From NCBI GenBank assembly GCA_965243835.1, contig OZ251578.1:1488001-1552000 (forward strand): a stretch of 64,000 bases of DNA, read 5' to 3'. Source of the stretch: G965202665 sp965243835 (GTDB lineage: Bacteria; Actinomycetota; Acidimicrobiia; Spongiisociales; Spongiisociaceae). This document shows, piece after piece, positions 48,741 to 58,301 of the stretch. The notes under the pieces are model-generated. The model worked only from the letters and a program-made list of their open reading frames with translations, was not told the DNA's origin and ran no database searches. The translations under genes and the position numbers were made by a program. The first letter of the stretch is position 1. Every line of letters starts with the position of its first letter.

Positions 48741-51700
48741 GTGGGTTTGAGTTTCCTCCAGCCTTTGACCGTCAACGCGGTGGCTTTGACGGTTCTCGCC
48801 CTGGGGGTGGCGACCGTCGGGTGGGCGGCGGCTTCGTGGGTGAAGAACAGGCAGTTGACCTCCGCGGCGAGGGTGTTGCTGACCGGCGCGGCGGCTATGA
48901 CGCTCGTCACCGGGGTGGTGTGGCTGGCTGGCCGGATGGCGGCGGACGTTTCCCCGGAGGTGGACATCGCCGGGGGCCCGGAGCTTTCCGCCGACGGCTC
49001 CGGGCCGGTTCCGACCGCGGGGGGGACGCTTCCTCCGTTGTGGGCGGACGGGTCGCTGGGGAATGTTCAGGAGGCGTCGGAGTTGCTGGCCGCGGCGTGC
49101 GTGAACGGATTGGACGATTACATTAATATCAGCACCAACGGCCCCGCTTCGGGGTTGACGGGCATCGGCGCTTTGGACGGGCTGATCAACATTCCGGGCA
49201 ATCTGGTTACGGGGATTTTCACGAAACCGGCCGCGTGTCAGGCGGACGCGGCGATGAAAGCTCAAATGTCGAGAGGGTCGGAGGGGTGGTTCAACTCTTC
49301 GTCGGTGCCGCACACCACTCCCGGTTATCCGCTGGATCGTTACAACATGTTCTACCAGTCTTCTTTGATAAGCGGGGAGACCATGATGGGGTGGGGCACT
49401 TCGCTGATTTGGACGGTGGGGAAGTTCGGGTTGAAGATAGCGATGTGGGCTTTGGACTGGGCGGTGTCCGGCCGGATAGTGGAAGTGGTGGGGGTGATAC
49501 CGGAGCAGATAGCCCGGTTGTTGAACGTCAGCATCGTCGGCGCGGGGTCGGGTTTCACTTTGGGGCACCTGGCGTTGATCTGCTTGGGAATAGCGTCCGC
49601 GTGGGGGATACTGCGCGGCAGGTACGCGGAGGCGGTGGGGGGGTTGCTGTTCGGGATTGCGGCGATGACGGTCGCTTTCTTCGTGTTGCTCAACTACGAC
49701 GGCTACTACCAGGGCGCTAAGAACGTGAAAGAGGAGTTCGCGCAGGCGGGGATGATAGGCACGCTGGCCGACCATGTGGGGGACGGGGGGGAGGTGGACG
49801 CTACCGTGGCGGTCGCTCCGTTGCTGGACGCGGTGGTGCATGTCCCGTGGGAGCATCTCAACTTCGGGGCGGCGCTCCAGACCAGATGCGAGATCAGCGT
49901 AGGGAAAGACCTCCTTTTGGCGGGCGTCGGGGCGAGCAACCCTTATCCGGTGAACCGGCTGGCGGCGTGCGACACGGAAGCCGCCCGTCTGAAATCCGCG
50001 CACGCCGCTACCTCGTCCTGGACGAAGCTGTTCGGAGCCGCCTTGTCGGTCGCCGGGCAGGTGGCGATCGCGGTGCTGATCTTGTCCACGGCTCTGCTGG
50101 CGTTGGTGTCCGAGCTGCTCTTGGCGGTGGCGTTCGCCGTGTTGCCGGTAGCGGCGGTGGCGGTGGCTTTCCCCGGCGGGAGGAAAATAGCCGGCATGTG
50201 GCTGTCGACTTTGCTGAAGGGAGTTGTGGGCCTGGGAGTGGGGATGCTGTTTTTGTCGCTTGTCATCACCGTCCTCACCGCGGTGGTGCACAACACTACG
50301 TCGCTGGCGATGCTGGAACGGCAGGTGCTGTTCGTCCTGTTGGCGGTCGCCGCGATGCGTCTCCGGAAGATGGTTCCCCAGGCGGCGCAGAAACTATCCG
50401 CCACTCTGTCCGGGAAGGTGTCCAACCTCGGCTCCGGCGGCGGAGGAGGCGGGGCGGGTTGGGGAGCCGCCGCGGGCGGTTTAGCGGGCGGGGTGGCGGG
50501 CGGTTTAGCCGCCGGAGCGGTCGCTTCCCAGGTGATGCCCGCCCAGATGGGCATGGCCGGATCGTACGCCGTCCGGGCCGCCAGACGGGTGGGAGCCGGA
50601 ACGTTGAACGCCGCCGCCGGAGCCGCAGGCGCCGCGGGGATAGCCACCGGCCGGCTCGACCCCGAGGGAGGCATAGCAAAAACGCTCTCCGCCCGGGCGC
50701 ACGGCGGGTCGCTGATGGGAGCGGGCGCCCAAGCCGCCGCGTCCGCGGTGAACTCCAAAATAACCGGATCGGGCGGAGCGCAACAAGCCGCCAAAGCAAC
50801 CGGCGGCCTGTCCGACCAGCGGATAGAAGAACTCGCGGGCGGCCGGAAGCAAGACCGGCGGGTGGCCGCTCAGCAAGCAACCGACCCCGATGTGCTCCGC
50901 AGACTCGCCGAAGACCCCAACGAGAAGGTAAGAGCCGCCGCCGCCTCCAACCAGAACATGCCGACCGATGTCCGCGACGAGATGAGCCGGAACCGCGGCG
51001 GACGCGTCAGCCGGGAATTCCGCAACCAGCGCCCCGCCCCCGCCGGAGCCGCCCCGCCGCCGGAGGACCCGTTCGCACGCCGGCCCCCGCCGCCGCCTCC
51101 GACTGCTCCAGGCGGGGACTCTCCGACTCCTCCGGGGGGTGAACCCCCGCCGGGCGGGCCGGCTCCGGGCGGGAGAGAAACGGCCAACCGTCCGCCCCCG
51201 TCCACCGCCGGAGCCGCCCCGCCGGGCGGTGAACCGGCTCCGGGCGAGGGAGAAACGGGCGAGGGGCCGCCCCCGTCCACCGGCTCGGCCCATCCAGGCG
51301 GGGACTCTCCGACTCCTCCGGGGGGTGAACCGGCTCCGGGCGAGGGAGAAACGGCCAACTGTCCGCCCCCGTCCACCGCCGGAGCCGCCCCGCCGGGGGA
51401 TGAGCCGTCTCCGCCGTTGGATGATCCGTTTTCATCGCGTACCCGGCCGCCGCAACCGTCTCCTCCCCCGCGGGCCTCCGCCGGAGCCGCCCCGCCGGGC
51501 GGGGAACCGGCAAACAGCAGGGGTTCCACCGGCCAGGCCTCCCCCCCGGACGGGCCGCCCCCGCCGACCGAAGGGGCCGAGGGGCCTCCGCCCGGCTCCA
51601 GGAGCGCGCCGTCTCCCCCAACCGGGGAACCGGCAAACAGCAGGGGTTCCACCGGCCAGGCCTCCCCCCCGGACGGGCCGCCCCCGCCGACCGAAGGGGC

Positions 51701-52136
51701 CGAGGGGCCTCCGCCCGGCTCCAGGAGCGCGCCGTCTCCCCCAACCGGGGAACCGGCAAACAGCAGGGGTTCCACCGGCCAGGCCTCCCCCCCGGACGGG
51801 CCGCCCCCGCCGACCGAAGGGGCCGAGGGGCCTCCGCCCGGCTCCAGGAGCGCGCCGTCTCCCCCAACCGGGGAACCGGCAAACAGCAGGGGTTCCACCG
51901 GCCAGGCCTCCCCCCCGGACGGGCCGCCCCCGCCGACCGAAGGGGCCGAGGGGCCTCCGCCCGGCTCCAGGAGCGCGCCGTCTCCCCCAACCGGGGAACC
52001 GGCAAACAGCAGGGGTTCCACCGGCCAGGCCTCCCCCCCGGACGGGCGGCCGGATGTCAGCAGGCCGGAGGAGCCGCGTCTTCCGGCGGGGGATGGGGGG
52101 GATTTGCCTTCGGGCCGTGAGTCGAGGGGGCAGTGA
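48741..52136 (+). CDS. VirB6/TrbL-like polytopic membrane protein with repeat tail (1131 aa)
   Basis: GTG 48741 follows GGGGGTGA. The first about 560 residues contain eight or so membrane segments, including AVALTVLALGVATVGWAA, ARVLLTGAAAMTLVTGVVWL, TLGHLALICLGIASAWGIL and AVLPVAAVAVAFPGG; this is the T4SS channel platform. Then come Gly/Ala-rich segments (GGLAGGVAGGLAAGAVAS) and one HEAT-like repeat (ATDPDVLRRLAEDPNEKVRAAAASN). Residues about 770-1131 are a Pro/Gly/Ser-rich tail with 41-residue perfect repeats. The tail may reach across the wall or bind partners. Confidence 0.75.
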   Translation: MGLSFLQPLTVNAVALTVLALGVATVGWAAASWVKNRQLTSAARVLLTGAAAMTLVTGVVWLAGRMAADVSPEVDIAGGPELSADGSGPVPTAGGTLPPLWADGSLGNVQEASELLAAACVNGLDDYINISTNGPASGLTGIGALDGLINIPGNLVTGIFTKPAACQADAAMKAQMSRGSEGWFNSSSVPHTTPGYPLDRYNMFYQSSLISGETMMGWGTSLIWTVGKFGLKIAMWALDWAVSGRIVEVVGVIPEQIARLLNVSIVGAGSGFTLGHLALICLGIASAWGILRGRYAEAVGGLLFGIAAMTVAFFVLLNYDGYYQGAKNVKEEFAQAGMIGTLADHVGDGGEVDATVAVAPLLDAVVHVPWEHLNFGAALQTRCEISVGKDLLLAGVGASNPYPVNRLAACDTEAARLKSAHAATSSWTKLFGAALSVAGQVAIAVLILSTALLALVSELLLAVAFAVLPVAAVAVAFPGGRKIAGMWLSTLLKGVVGLGVGMLFLSLVITVLTAVVHNTTSLAMLERQVLFVLLAVAAMRLRKMVPQAAQKLSATLSGKVSNLGSGGGGGGAGWGAAAGGLAGGVAGGLAAGAVASQVMPAQMGMAGSYAVRAARRVGAGTLNAAAGAAGAAGIATGRLDPEGGIAKTLSARAHGGSLMGAGAQAAASAVNSKITGSGGAQQAAKATGGLSDQRIEELAGGRKQDRRVAAQQATDPDVLRRLAEDPNEKVRAAAASNQNMPTDVRDEMSRNRGGRVSREFRNQRPAPAGAAPPPEDPFARRPPPPPPTAPGGDSPTPPGGEPPPGGPAPGGRETANRPPPSTAGAAPPGGEPAPGEGETGEGPPPSTGSAHPGGDSPTPPGGEPAPGEGETANCPPPSTAGAAPPGDEPSPPLDDPFSSRTRPPQPSPPPRASAGAAPPGGEPANSRGSTGQASPPDGPPPPTEGAEGPPPGSRSAPSPPTGEPANSRGSTGQASPPDGPPPPTEGAEGPPPGSRSAPSPPTGEPANSRGSTGQASPPDGPPPPTEGAEGPPPGSRSAPSPPTGEPANSRGSTGQASPPDGPPPPTEGAEGPPPGSRSAPSPPTGEPANSRGSTGQASPPDGRPDVSRPEEPRLPAGDGGDLPSGRESRGQ
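51511..52050 (+). repeat. 123-bp perfect tandem repeats in the VirB6-like gene
   Basis: CAAACAGCAGGGGTTCC recurs at 51511, 51634, 51757, 51880 and 52003, exactly 123 bases apart; four complete units and about 48 bases of a fifth are present and look identical. Each encodes 41 residues (SRGSTGQASPPDGPPPPTEG...). The unit length keeps the frame, so copy number can change without loss of the protein. Confidence 0.9.
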
Positions 52137-54331
52137 TGCGTTTGCCGGGTAAACGGGCGGGGCGGGCTGTTCGGGCGGGGCGGGCGGCGCGTGATGTTTC
52201 GTTGGCGGCGGCGGGGGATGCGACTTCTTGGGTGCGGCTGGGTTTGCGGCTGTTGCGGAGCCGGAGGTTTCGACGTTTGGTTCGCGTGTCGTTGGCGGCT
52301 GGGGGGGTTGCGGTTTTGTTCGCGGTGTGGGGGTTGTTGGGTATGGCCGCGGGCGCGGGCGGCGACGCGGCGGGGGGCGGAGGGGCGGAGGAGGGTGGTT
52401 GGTTTGACGCTTCCCCGGCGGTTTGGTTGGCGTACAGGGCCGCGGGGAGGGTGTGGTGCGACCCCGGGTCGGGGAGGGTGGAGTTAGCGGGGGGCGGGGA
52501 GGATTTGTCGGCTGGGGGGCTGGTGCGGGCGGATTGGCGGTTGGTGGCGGCGGTGGGGGCGGTGGAGTCGGATCACGGCCGGGGCCGGTTGGTGAACGCG
52601 TGGGGTGATGTGTCGCCGCCGATTGTGGGACCGGTGTTGGACGGCCGGGGGGGAACGGCGGCGGTGGGTGATACCGACGGGGGCAGGTTTGATTTCTCCT
52701 CGGTTGGGGACCGGGCGGCGGGTTTGATGCAGTTGTTGCCGGGGACGGTGGCGTCGTACGGGGTGGACGGCAACGGGGACGAGGTGGTTGATCCGCATAA
52801 TGTGTGGGACGCGACGGCGACGGCTTCGGCGTATCTGTGCCTCCAGGGGGCGGGGGCGGGGTTGGGTTTGGAGGATGCTTTGCTGGCGTATAACAGGTCG
52901 GCGGATTACGCGGAGCGTGTGCTGGGGGAGTATCAGATGATCAGGGGCGCGGCGGTTCCGGATGCGGGCAGTTGGCCGCGGGGCGCGCCTTTGGGTTTCG
53001 CGCATGCCGGGGGGGAGTTTGGGGGGGTTTCCGATGAGGTTTTGCGTTCGTTGGTGACGCGGGTGGGGGAGCCGGGTTCGGTTCCGGATGTGGATTGCCC
53101 GCCGGTGGGGGGGTGCGTGTGGTCTGTTCCGGGCGCGGGGGAGTGGTCTCGTTCTTGGGAGCCGCTCCGGGCGGCGGGGCTGGGGGCTCCGTTGCTTCTG
53201 GACTCCGGGAGCGTGACGGGGTCGGGGGAGGCCGTCCGGAGGGACAGGGTTCCGGTGTCGGCGGCGGGTTTGGCTTGGCCTTTGCCGGTGAGCGTTCCTC
53301 CGCAACCTGCGGGGTATGACACTCCGGGGTGGTGGTCGTTCGCGTTGCCGGCCGGGTCGGAGGCGTGGACGGCTCCCGCAACGGGGACGGAGGATGACGC
53401 GTGGGCGGCGGTTCTGCCCGCTTTCCCGGGCGGGTTGGTGTACGCGCCGGCGGCGGGGGAGGCCAAAGGCGGCGGGGGGGATGACGATTGTTTGACGATC
53501 ACGGACGGGGACGGATGGGATTGGAGGTTGTGCGGGGTGGTTCCGTTCCGAGTCGGCGGCGGCGGTTTGTCGGGTCGTTTGGAAGCGTTTTTAGCGGATT
53601 GGCAGTCGCTGGAGGAGGAGGCGTCGTCGGGGGACGGGGCGGGGATGGTGAGTTTGGGTACTTTCAACTGCCGGCGGATAGCGGGTTCTGACACGTGGAG
53701 TCAGCACGCGTTCGGGAACGCGGTGGATATCGGAGCGGATTTGGACGGCGACGGGCGGAGGTCGGCGGCGGAGGCCGCCTCCGCGGCCGGTTTTGAGTTG
53801 CTGTCGAGGGTGTTTGACCGGTTGGCGGCTTCGATGAGTTCCCCGGTGCGGAAGATGATGAGCGACGGTTCTACTTTGTTGCAGGACCAGCGGCCGGAGC
53901 TGAGCCGGTGGGGGATAAGGAACGCGATTTTCAACGAGGGCTACCAGCCGGGTTCTCCGGTGTCGGTAGTCCGGCACGATGAGCATATTCACATAGATTT
54001 CCATCATCCGGATCAGGGGGAGGAACCTGAATGCGTTCCGCACGCGGTGGAGCCGGGGCTGGCGTTGGGGTTCGCTTCCGGGGAGTTGCGGGTCTGGTTG
54101 ACAGGCCCGGGGGGGGAGAGGCTTTGCCCCCAGGTGCTGTTCGGAGCGTGGCGGGAGAACGACTGGACGTCCCCCGCCGGCCTCCACGAGGAAGAAACAA
54201 CGAAGAACGAAGAAGACGCCGACGGATCGCCGGGGACGACATTGTTCAGCGACCCGCCGGGGACGATACCGGAACCCGACGAAACCGGCGGGGACGACGA
54301 CGGGGAGGAGGGTTGCGATGCCGGAGCGTAA
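52136..54331 (+). CDS. VirB1-like bifunctional wall hydrolase: lytic transglycosylase plus M15 peptidase (731 aa)
   Basis: ATG 52136 overlaps the upstream stop. A basic N-terminus is followed by a membrane anchor near residues 47-72. The transglycosylase part (about 130-265) has AAVGAVESDHGRG with the catalytic Glu, AAGLMQLLPGTVASYG and LLAYNRSADYAE. The C-terminal part (about 500-625) has SQHAFGNAVDIG and EHIHIDFHH, the SxHxxGxAxD and HxH zinc ligands of M15/extensin-like peptidases. Two activities, glycan and peptide cleavage, would open the wall for the T4SS. It has an acidic tail and overlaps the VirD4 gene by 14 bases. Confidence 0.85.
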   Translation: MRLPGKRAGRAVRAGRAARDVSLAAAGDATSWVRLGLRLLRSRRFRRLVRVSLAAGGVAVLFAVWGLLGMAAGAGGDAAGGGGAEEGGWFDASPAVWLAYRAAGRVWCDPGSGRVELAGGGEDLSAGGLVRADWRLVAAVGAVESDHGRGRLVNAWGDVSPPIVGPVLDGRGGTAAVGDTDGGRFDFSSVGDRAAGLMQLLPGTVASYGVDGNGDEVVDPHNVWDATATASAYLCLQGAGAGLGLEDALLAYNRSADYAERVLGEYQMIRGAAVPDAGSWPRGAPLGFAHAGGEFGGVSDEVLRSLVTRVGEPGSVPDVDCPPVGGCVWSVPGAGEWSRSWEPLRAAGLGAPLLLDSGSVTGSGEAVRRDRVPVSAAGLAWPLPVSVPPQPAGYDTPGWWSFALPAGSEAWTAPATGTEDDAWAAVLPAFPGGLVYAPAAGEAKGGGGDDDCLTITDGDGWDWRLCGVVPFRVGGGGLSGRLEAFLADWQSLEEEASSGDGAGMVSLGTFNCRRIAGSDTWSQHAFGNAVDIGADLDGDGRRSAAEAASAAGFELLSRVFDRLAASMSSPVRKMMSDGSTLLQDQRPELSRWGIRNAIFNEGYQPGSPVSVVRHDEHIHIDFHHPDQGEEPECVPHAVEPGLALGFASGELRVWLTGPGGERLCPQVLFGAWRENDWTSPAGLHEEETTKNEEDADGSPGTTLFSDPPGTIPEPDETGGDDDGEEGCDAGA

Positions 54332-56768
54332 AAAAGACGGCAAACAGGACGGCCGGGGGAGCGGGAAGCAGTCGGGGCCGATGGAGTGGCTGGGCGGCGA
54401 CGCGGCGGCGGTGTGGATATTCCTGGTCGTGGTCGGCGGCGGCGTGGTTTGGGCGGTGACGTCGTTCGCTTTGGCGGTGGGTACTTGGCTGGCGGGCGGG
54501 GAGCCCTGGTCGTGGCCGGGGGCGCGGGTGGTGGCGGAGGTGCTGTGGAAGACGATCGCGGGGGGTTACCGGCCGGATGAGGCTTGGCTTCTGGTGTCGG
54601 GCGCGGACGCGGTTGCGTCTTGGTTGTGGCTTTCGTTGCTGGCTTTGGGGGCGTTGACGATTTTGTTTCTGCTGATCGCTTTGGTGTGGGCGGCCGCGGA
54701 CGGGGGGAACCCCTTCGCCGGTTGGGGGGACCGGGCGCGTACCAGGCCGGTCCGTAATTTTCTGGTGCGGTCGTGGCCGGCTCCTCCGCCTTACACTCCC
54801 CGGAAGCCGGGCGCGGGGGTGTTGCTGGGGAAGCACCGGTGGCGTCTGGTGGCTTCCTCGGACGGTTTGCCGGTGCTGGTGCTGGGTCCCACCGGGTCGG
54901 GGAAGACCCGGCATTTGATAGGCCCCAACTCGGCGCATTGGCCGGGTCCGGCGGTGATCACCTCCGTGAAAACCGATTTAGCGGAGTTGACGTTGCCGCA
55001 CCGGAAACGGTTGGGGAAGTGTTACGGGTTCGACCCGGCGGGCCGGTTGTGGGACTGGATGCGGAAGGAGGGGATAACGCCGGTGGTGTGGGACCCGGTC
55101 CGGTTGCTGGCCGAGGACCGGAGCAAGGAGCACACCGACCTGTTGGCGCAGTTCCTGGCTTCTCAGTCGTCGGCGGCCGACGCGGGAGCGCAGAGCATTT
55201 GGGCGGGTCTGGCGCAGCAGATCATCTCCGACTGTTTGTATTTGGCGGCGGCGATGGGCCAGCCCCTGTCGGCGGTGCTGGAGTGGGTGGTCGACTTGGA
55301 CGGCTTCGTGAGCGACAAAAGTTTGCCGTGGCATAAACTGGACTTGGAGGGCAAACAGGTGCTCGCTTCCGTTCAGAACATGAGCGGCAAAGACGACCGG
55401 TTGTCGGGAAGCGTTGAGATCACCATCCAGGAGATAGTGAGATCGTTGGAGCACACCGGCAAAGAAACCGCTTCCGAGGAGTTGCTGCCGGTCGGGTTGA
55501 CTACGTTGTCGGAGTCCGACACTTTGTTCCTGGTCGCCGATCATTTGTCGCAGAAGACGCATCAGCCGGTGTTCGCGGCGGTGCTCCGGCACCTGTTCCA
55601 CGCCACCGAGTCGTACCTTCCGGAGGAGGGCGTCGTTCCGCCGCGTTCGTTGTTCGCTTTGGACGAGCTGGCGAACCTGGCCAAGTTGCCCGACCTCCCG
55701 GAGGTGCTGTCCACCATCCGGTCGAAGGCGCAGGTCGTTATCGGCATTCAGGAACGGAGCCAGCTGGATGCCGGGTGGGGCGCCGCCAACGCTAAAACGG
55801 TGATCGGGAACTGCCCGGTGAAGGTGCAACTGCCCGGCTCCTCCGACGCGTCCGCCCTGTCGGACTGGGCGAAGATGAGCGGAGACCCCGACGACGAGGA
55901 AGGCGCCGCCGGGTGGAGGACCATCAAACGGGGCCGGTGCCGGATCATGGCGGGCAACCATCGGGTCTTCGAAGTAGAAATGTCAGACCCCGACCGGTGG
56001 CTGAAACCCCCCAAACCCGGTCGGGGAGAAACCGGCGGAGACCTCACCGACGAGGAAGGACGCGCCCCCTCCGGTGAAGAACCGGACAAGGGCGGCGACG
56101 AACCGGTCGGGGAAGACCGTTCCGGCCCCTGGCCGGGGGACGAACCGGACCCGGCCGGGGAAGACTACGGCGAGGAGCACGAGGAGGAACCGGTGCGCGT
56201 GGCCGGGGGAATGATGATGGACCCTGACAGCGACCACGAATACGAAGACGAGGACTACGAGGACGAAGGGGAGGAAGACGCGGCGGGGCGGGGTCGCGGC
56301 GGACCTGGAGCGGACGCTTCCCGGCCGGGGACGGCCGGGGAGGCCGGCGGGCGGCCGGGGTGGGTGCGGAAACCGCCGCCGCCGGACGATCATATGAGCC
56401 GGCTGGTGGAGAAACTTTACAAGGAGGGATACACCTTGGACTCCGCCCGGCCCCCCGCCTCCGGTCCGGAGAAGAGCGGCGCCGGGCCGGGGAAGAAACC
56501 GGCGGCGGCGGCGGCGGTGGAGTTGCCGTTGACGGCCTGGGTGGGAGACGAACCGGCGGTGCTGGACTTCTCTGAAACCCCGGACGGGGAGCTGATAGCC
56601 GAGATAGAAGGCCCCGGCCCGGCCCGGCCCGGGACGAAAGAGGAGGGGAAGGGGCGGAGCCGGAGGGACGGGCTGGCGGAGGTGGAAGTCGTGACGCTCT
56701 CGGACGGGGAACCGGTGGGGGCGCACCAGTGGGGGTTCGTGGTGGACATGAGCGAAGGAAGGGAGTAA
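54318..56768 (+). CDS. VirD4/TraG-type coupling protein (816 aa)
   Basis: Two membrane segments near residues 33-55 and 95-125 are followed by the ATPase: Walker A VLGPTGSGKTRHLI near 190, ITSVKTDL, GFDPAGRLWDWM, VVWDPVRLL, Walker B SLFALDELANLAKLPDLPEV near 446, GIQERSQLDAGWG and LPGSSDASALSDWAKMSGD. It recruits the relaxase-DNA complex and protein substrates to the T4SS. The last about 240 residues are acidic and Pro/Gly-rich, longer than usual, and could be a substrate-docking region. It is coupled with the wall hydrolase gene. Confidence 0.9.
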   Translation: MPERKKDGKQDGRGSGKQSGPMEWLGGDAAAVWIFLVVVGGGVVWAVTSFALAVGTWLAGGEPWSWPGARVVAEVLWKTIAGGYRPDEAWLLVSGADAVASWLWLSLLALGALTILFLLIALVWAAADGGNPFAGWGDRARTRPVRNFLVRSWPAPPPYTPRKPGAGVLLGKHRWRLVASSDGLPVLVLGPTGSGKTRHLIGPNSAHWPGPAVITSVKTDLAELTLPHRKRLGKCYGFDPAGRLWDWMRKEGITPVVWDPVRLLAEDRSKEHTDLLAQFLASQSSAADAGAQSIWAGLAQQIISDCLYLAAAMGQPLSAVLEWVVDLDGFVSDKSLPWHKLDLEGKQVLASVQNMSGKDDRLSGSVEITIQEIVRSLEHTGKETASEELLPVGLTTLSESDTLFLVADHLSQKTHQPVFAAVLRHLFHATESYLPEEGVVPPRSLFALDELANLAKLPDLPEVLSTIRSKAQVVIGIQERSQLDAGWGAANAKTVIGNCPVKVQLPGSSDASALSDWAKMSGDPDDEEGAAGWRTIKRGRCRIMAGNHRVFEVEMSDPDRWLKPPKPGRGETGGDLTDEEGRAPSGEEPDKGGDEPVGEDRSGPWPGDEPDPAGEDYGEEHEEEPVRVAGGMMMDPDSDHEYEDEDYEDEGEEDAAGRGRGGPGADASRPGTAGEAGGRPGWVRKPPPPDDHMSRLVEKLYKEGYTLDSARPPASGPEKSGAGPGKKPAAAAAVELPLTAWVGDEPAVLDFSETPDGELIAEIEGPGPARPGTKEEGKGRSRRDGLAEVEVVTLSDGEPVGAHQWGFVVDMSEGRE

Positions 56769-56771
56769 CCA

Positions 56772-58301
56772 ATGGCAAGCAGCAAAGTAACCGAGGTGCT
56801 GGCGGTCACCGCCGCGAAGTTGGCCGACCTGATGGAAACCGCCGATGTGTGGACGTTTCCGTACAACCAGATCGGCCAGCACGTGTCGCACAACCCGGTC
56901 AGCGGAGCGGTCTACTCCGGGGTGAACCGCTTGTTTTTGGCCGCGGCCACCGCCGCGTTCGGCTACGAGCGGGGCGCGTACGCCACCTACCGGCAGTGGC
57001 AAGACGCCGAATGCCAAGTACGGAAAGGCGAGAAAGGCGTGAAAATAGTCCGCGGGTTCCGCTTCAAATGCTGCCCGGACGCGCCGGCGAACGACCGGGA
57101 GGAGTGCTACTGCGGCGAACCCCGGCGGACCAGCCTGGCGCTCCACACCGTGTTCAACGCCGGGCAGGTCGAAGGCGACCCGCCGGTAGACGACCGCTTC
57201 GACACTCCCGCGCCGGGCTGGGACTACCAGTCCGTCCAAGAAGTGTTCTCCCATCTGGGAGCCAACTGGCGGGAAGCCGCGGGCATACCCTGTTACAGGC
57301 CCTCCGAGGACTTGATCGTAACGCCCCCGCCGGCCGCGTTCACCGACCCCGGGGAATACGCGTGCACGGTAGCCCACGAGTTCGTTCACTGGTCCGGGCA
57401 TCCCAGCCGCGTCGGCCGGTGGGAAGAAGGCCAGCCCGGATGCGACGGAGCCGAAGAATACCTAGACGAACGGCGGGGAGAAGAAGAAATCATCGCCGAA
57501 CTCGGCGCGCAAGTAGTAGTCAACTCCCTCGGTTTGGAACACGCTCCTCTGATCAACTCCGCCGCGTATCTGAAACACTGGGCGGCCCGCCTCCGGGGAG
57601 AAGAAGGCCCCCGGCTGTTGACCCGCTTCTCCGGCCTCGCTCACAAAGCGGCCTCCTACATCGTGGAGGGAATAGAAACCGCCCGGCAAACCGTGGAACA
57701 AAACCGCGAGCGGCAGCAACCCGTAGAAGTCCGACCGGCCGGGCCCGAACAACTGACGATAACCCCGGAGGAGACCGTACCCGTCGCCGCGCAAGCCGCG
57801 CCGTCCCCGGAGGAGCGGCCGCCGACTATGGAAGAGTTCATAAAAGAAGCCTTGACGAACCCGCCCGGATTAGAAGAAGAAACAGCCAGTTTAGGAGAAG
57901 AAACGGGCAGGTTGGAATCGGACGACTACGTTCCCGCATACATTCCCCCGCCGCCGGAGGAAACCAGAACAAAAGTAGGGAAGTGGCTGGTGGAACAATT
58001 CGACGACCCCCGGGCTGTGCCGTTTTACTCCGAGTTCCTCGACGTTCCCCCCGCCGGGTTGACCGGCGCCGTCCCGGACCCGTCCCCCGAGGACATTCAA
58101 GCCGTGAAACAATGGTGGACGGACATGGCGTTAGCCGAACCGACCCCCATACCCGGGGAAGTAGAAGAAGCCCTCGCTGAGATAAACCAGATGCTCAACC
58201 CCGGAGACGAGGGACTTCAAGTGGAAAAAGCCGACAGCGGCTGGCTGATAAACTCCCTTCCCCGCCCGGAGAGTGTAACATTAGAACCTCTCGATGTCTG
58301 A
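56772..58301 (+). CDS. ardC: ArdC-like antirestriction protein with zincin domain (509 aa)
   Basis: The N-terminal ssDNA-binding domain has VSHNPVSGAVYSGVNRLFL, YATYRQWQDAECQVRKGEKG and VKIVRGFRF. The metallopeptidase-like domain has YACTVAHEFVHWSGHPSRVGRW (HExxH near residue 203) and EEIIAELGAQVV as third-ligand helix. ArdC protects incoming DNA from restriction; in plasmid pSa it is reported to travel with the DNA. Residues 320-509 are an extra acidic, proline-containing extension with no recognised domain. ATG 56772 is 3 bases after the VirD4 stop. Confidence 0.85.
   Translation: MASSKVTEVLAVTAAKLADLMETADVWTFPYNQIGQHVSHNPVSGAVYSGVNRLFLAAATAAFGYERGAYATYRQWQDAECQVRKGEKGVKIVRGFRFKCCPDAPANDREECYCGEPRRTSLALHTVFNAGQVEGDPPVDDRFDTPAPGWDYQSVQEVFSHLGANWREAAGIPCYRPSEDLIVTPPPAAFTDPGEYACTVAHEFVHWSGHPSRVGRWEEGQPGCDGAEEYLDERRGEEEIIAELGAQVVVNSLGLEHAPLINSAAYLKHWAARLRGEEGPRLLTRFSGLAHKAASYIVEGIETARQTVEQNRERQQPVEVRPAGPEQLTITPEETVPVAAQAAPSPEERPPTMEEFIKEALTNPPGLEEETASLGEETGRLESDDYVPAYIPPPPEETRTKVGKWLVEQFDDPRAVPFYSEFLDVPPAGLTGAVPDPSPEDIQAVKQWWTDMALAEPTPIPGEVEEALAEINQMLNPGDEGLQVEKADSGWLINSLPRPESVTLEPLDV

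Noticed and set aside
51511..52050. CRISPR-like array
   Set aside because: The 123-base units are contiguous and identical with no spacers, lie in frame inside a gene and encode a Pro/Gly/Ser repeat.
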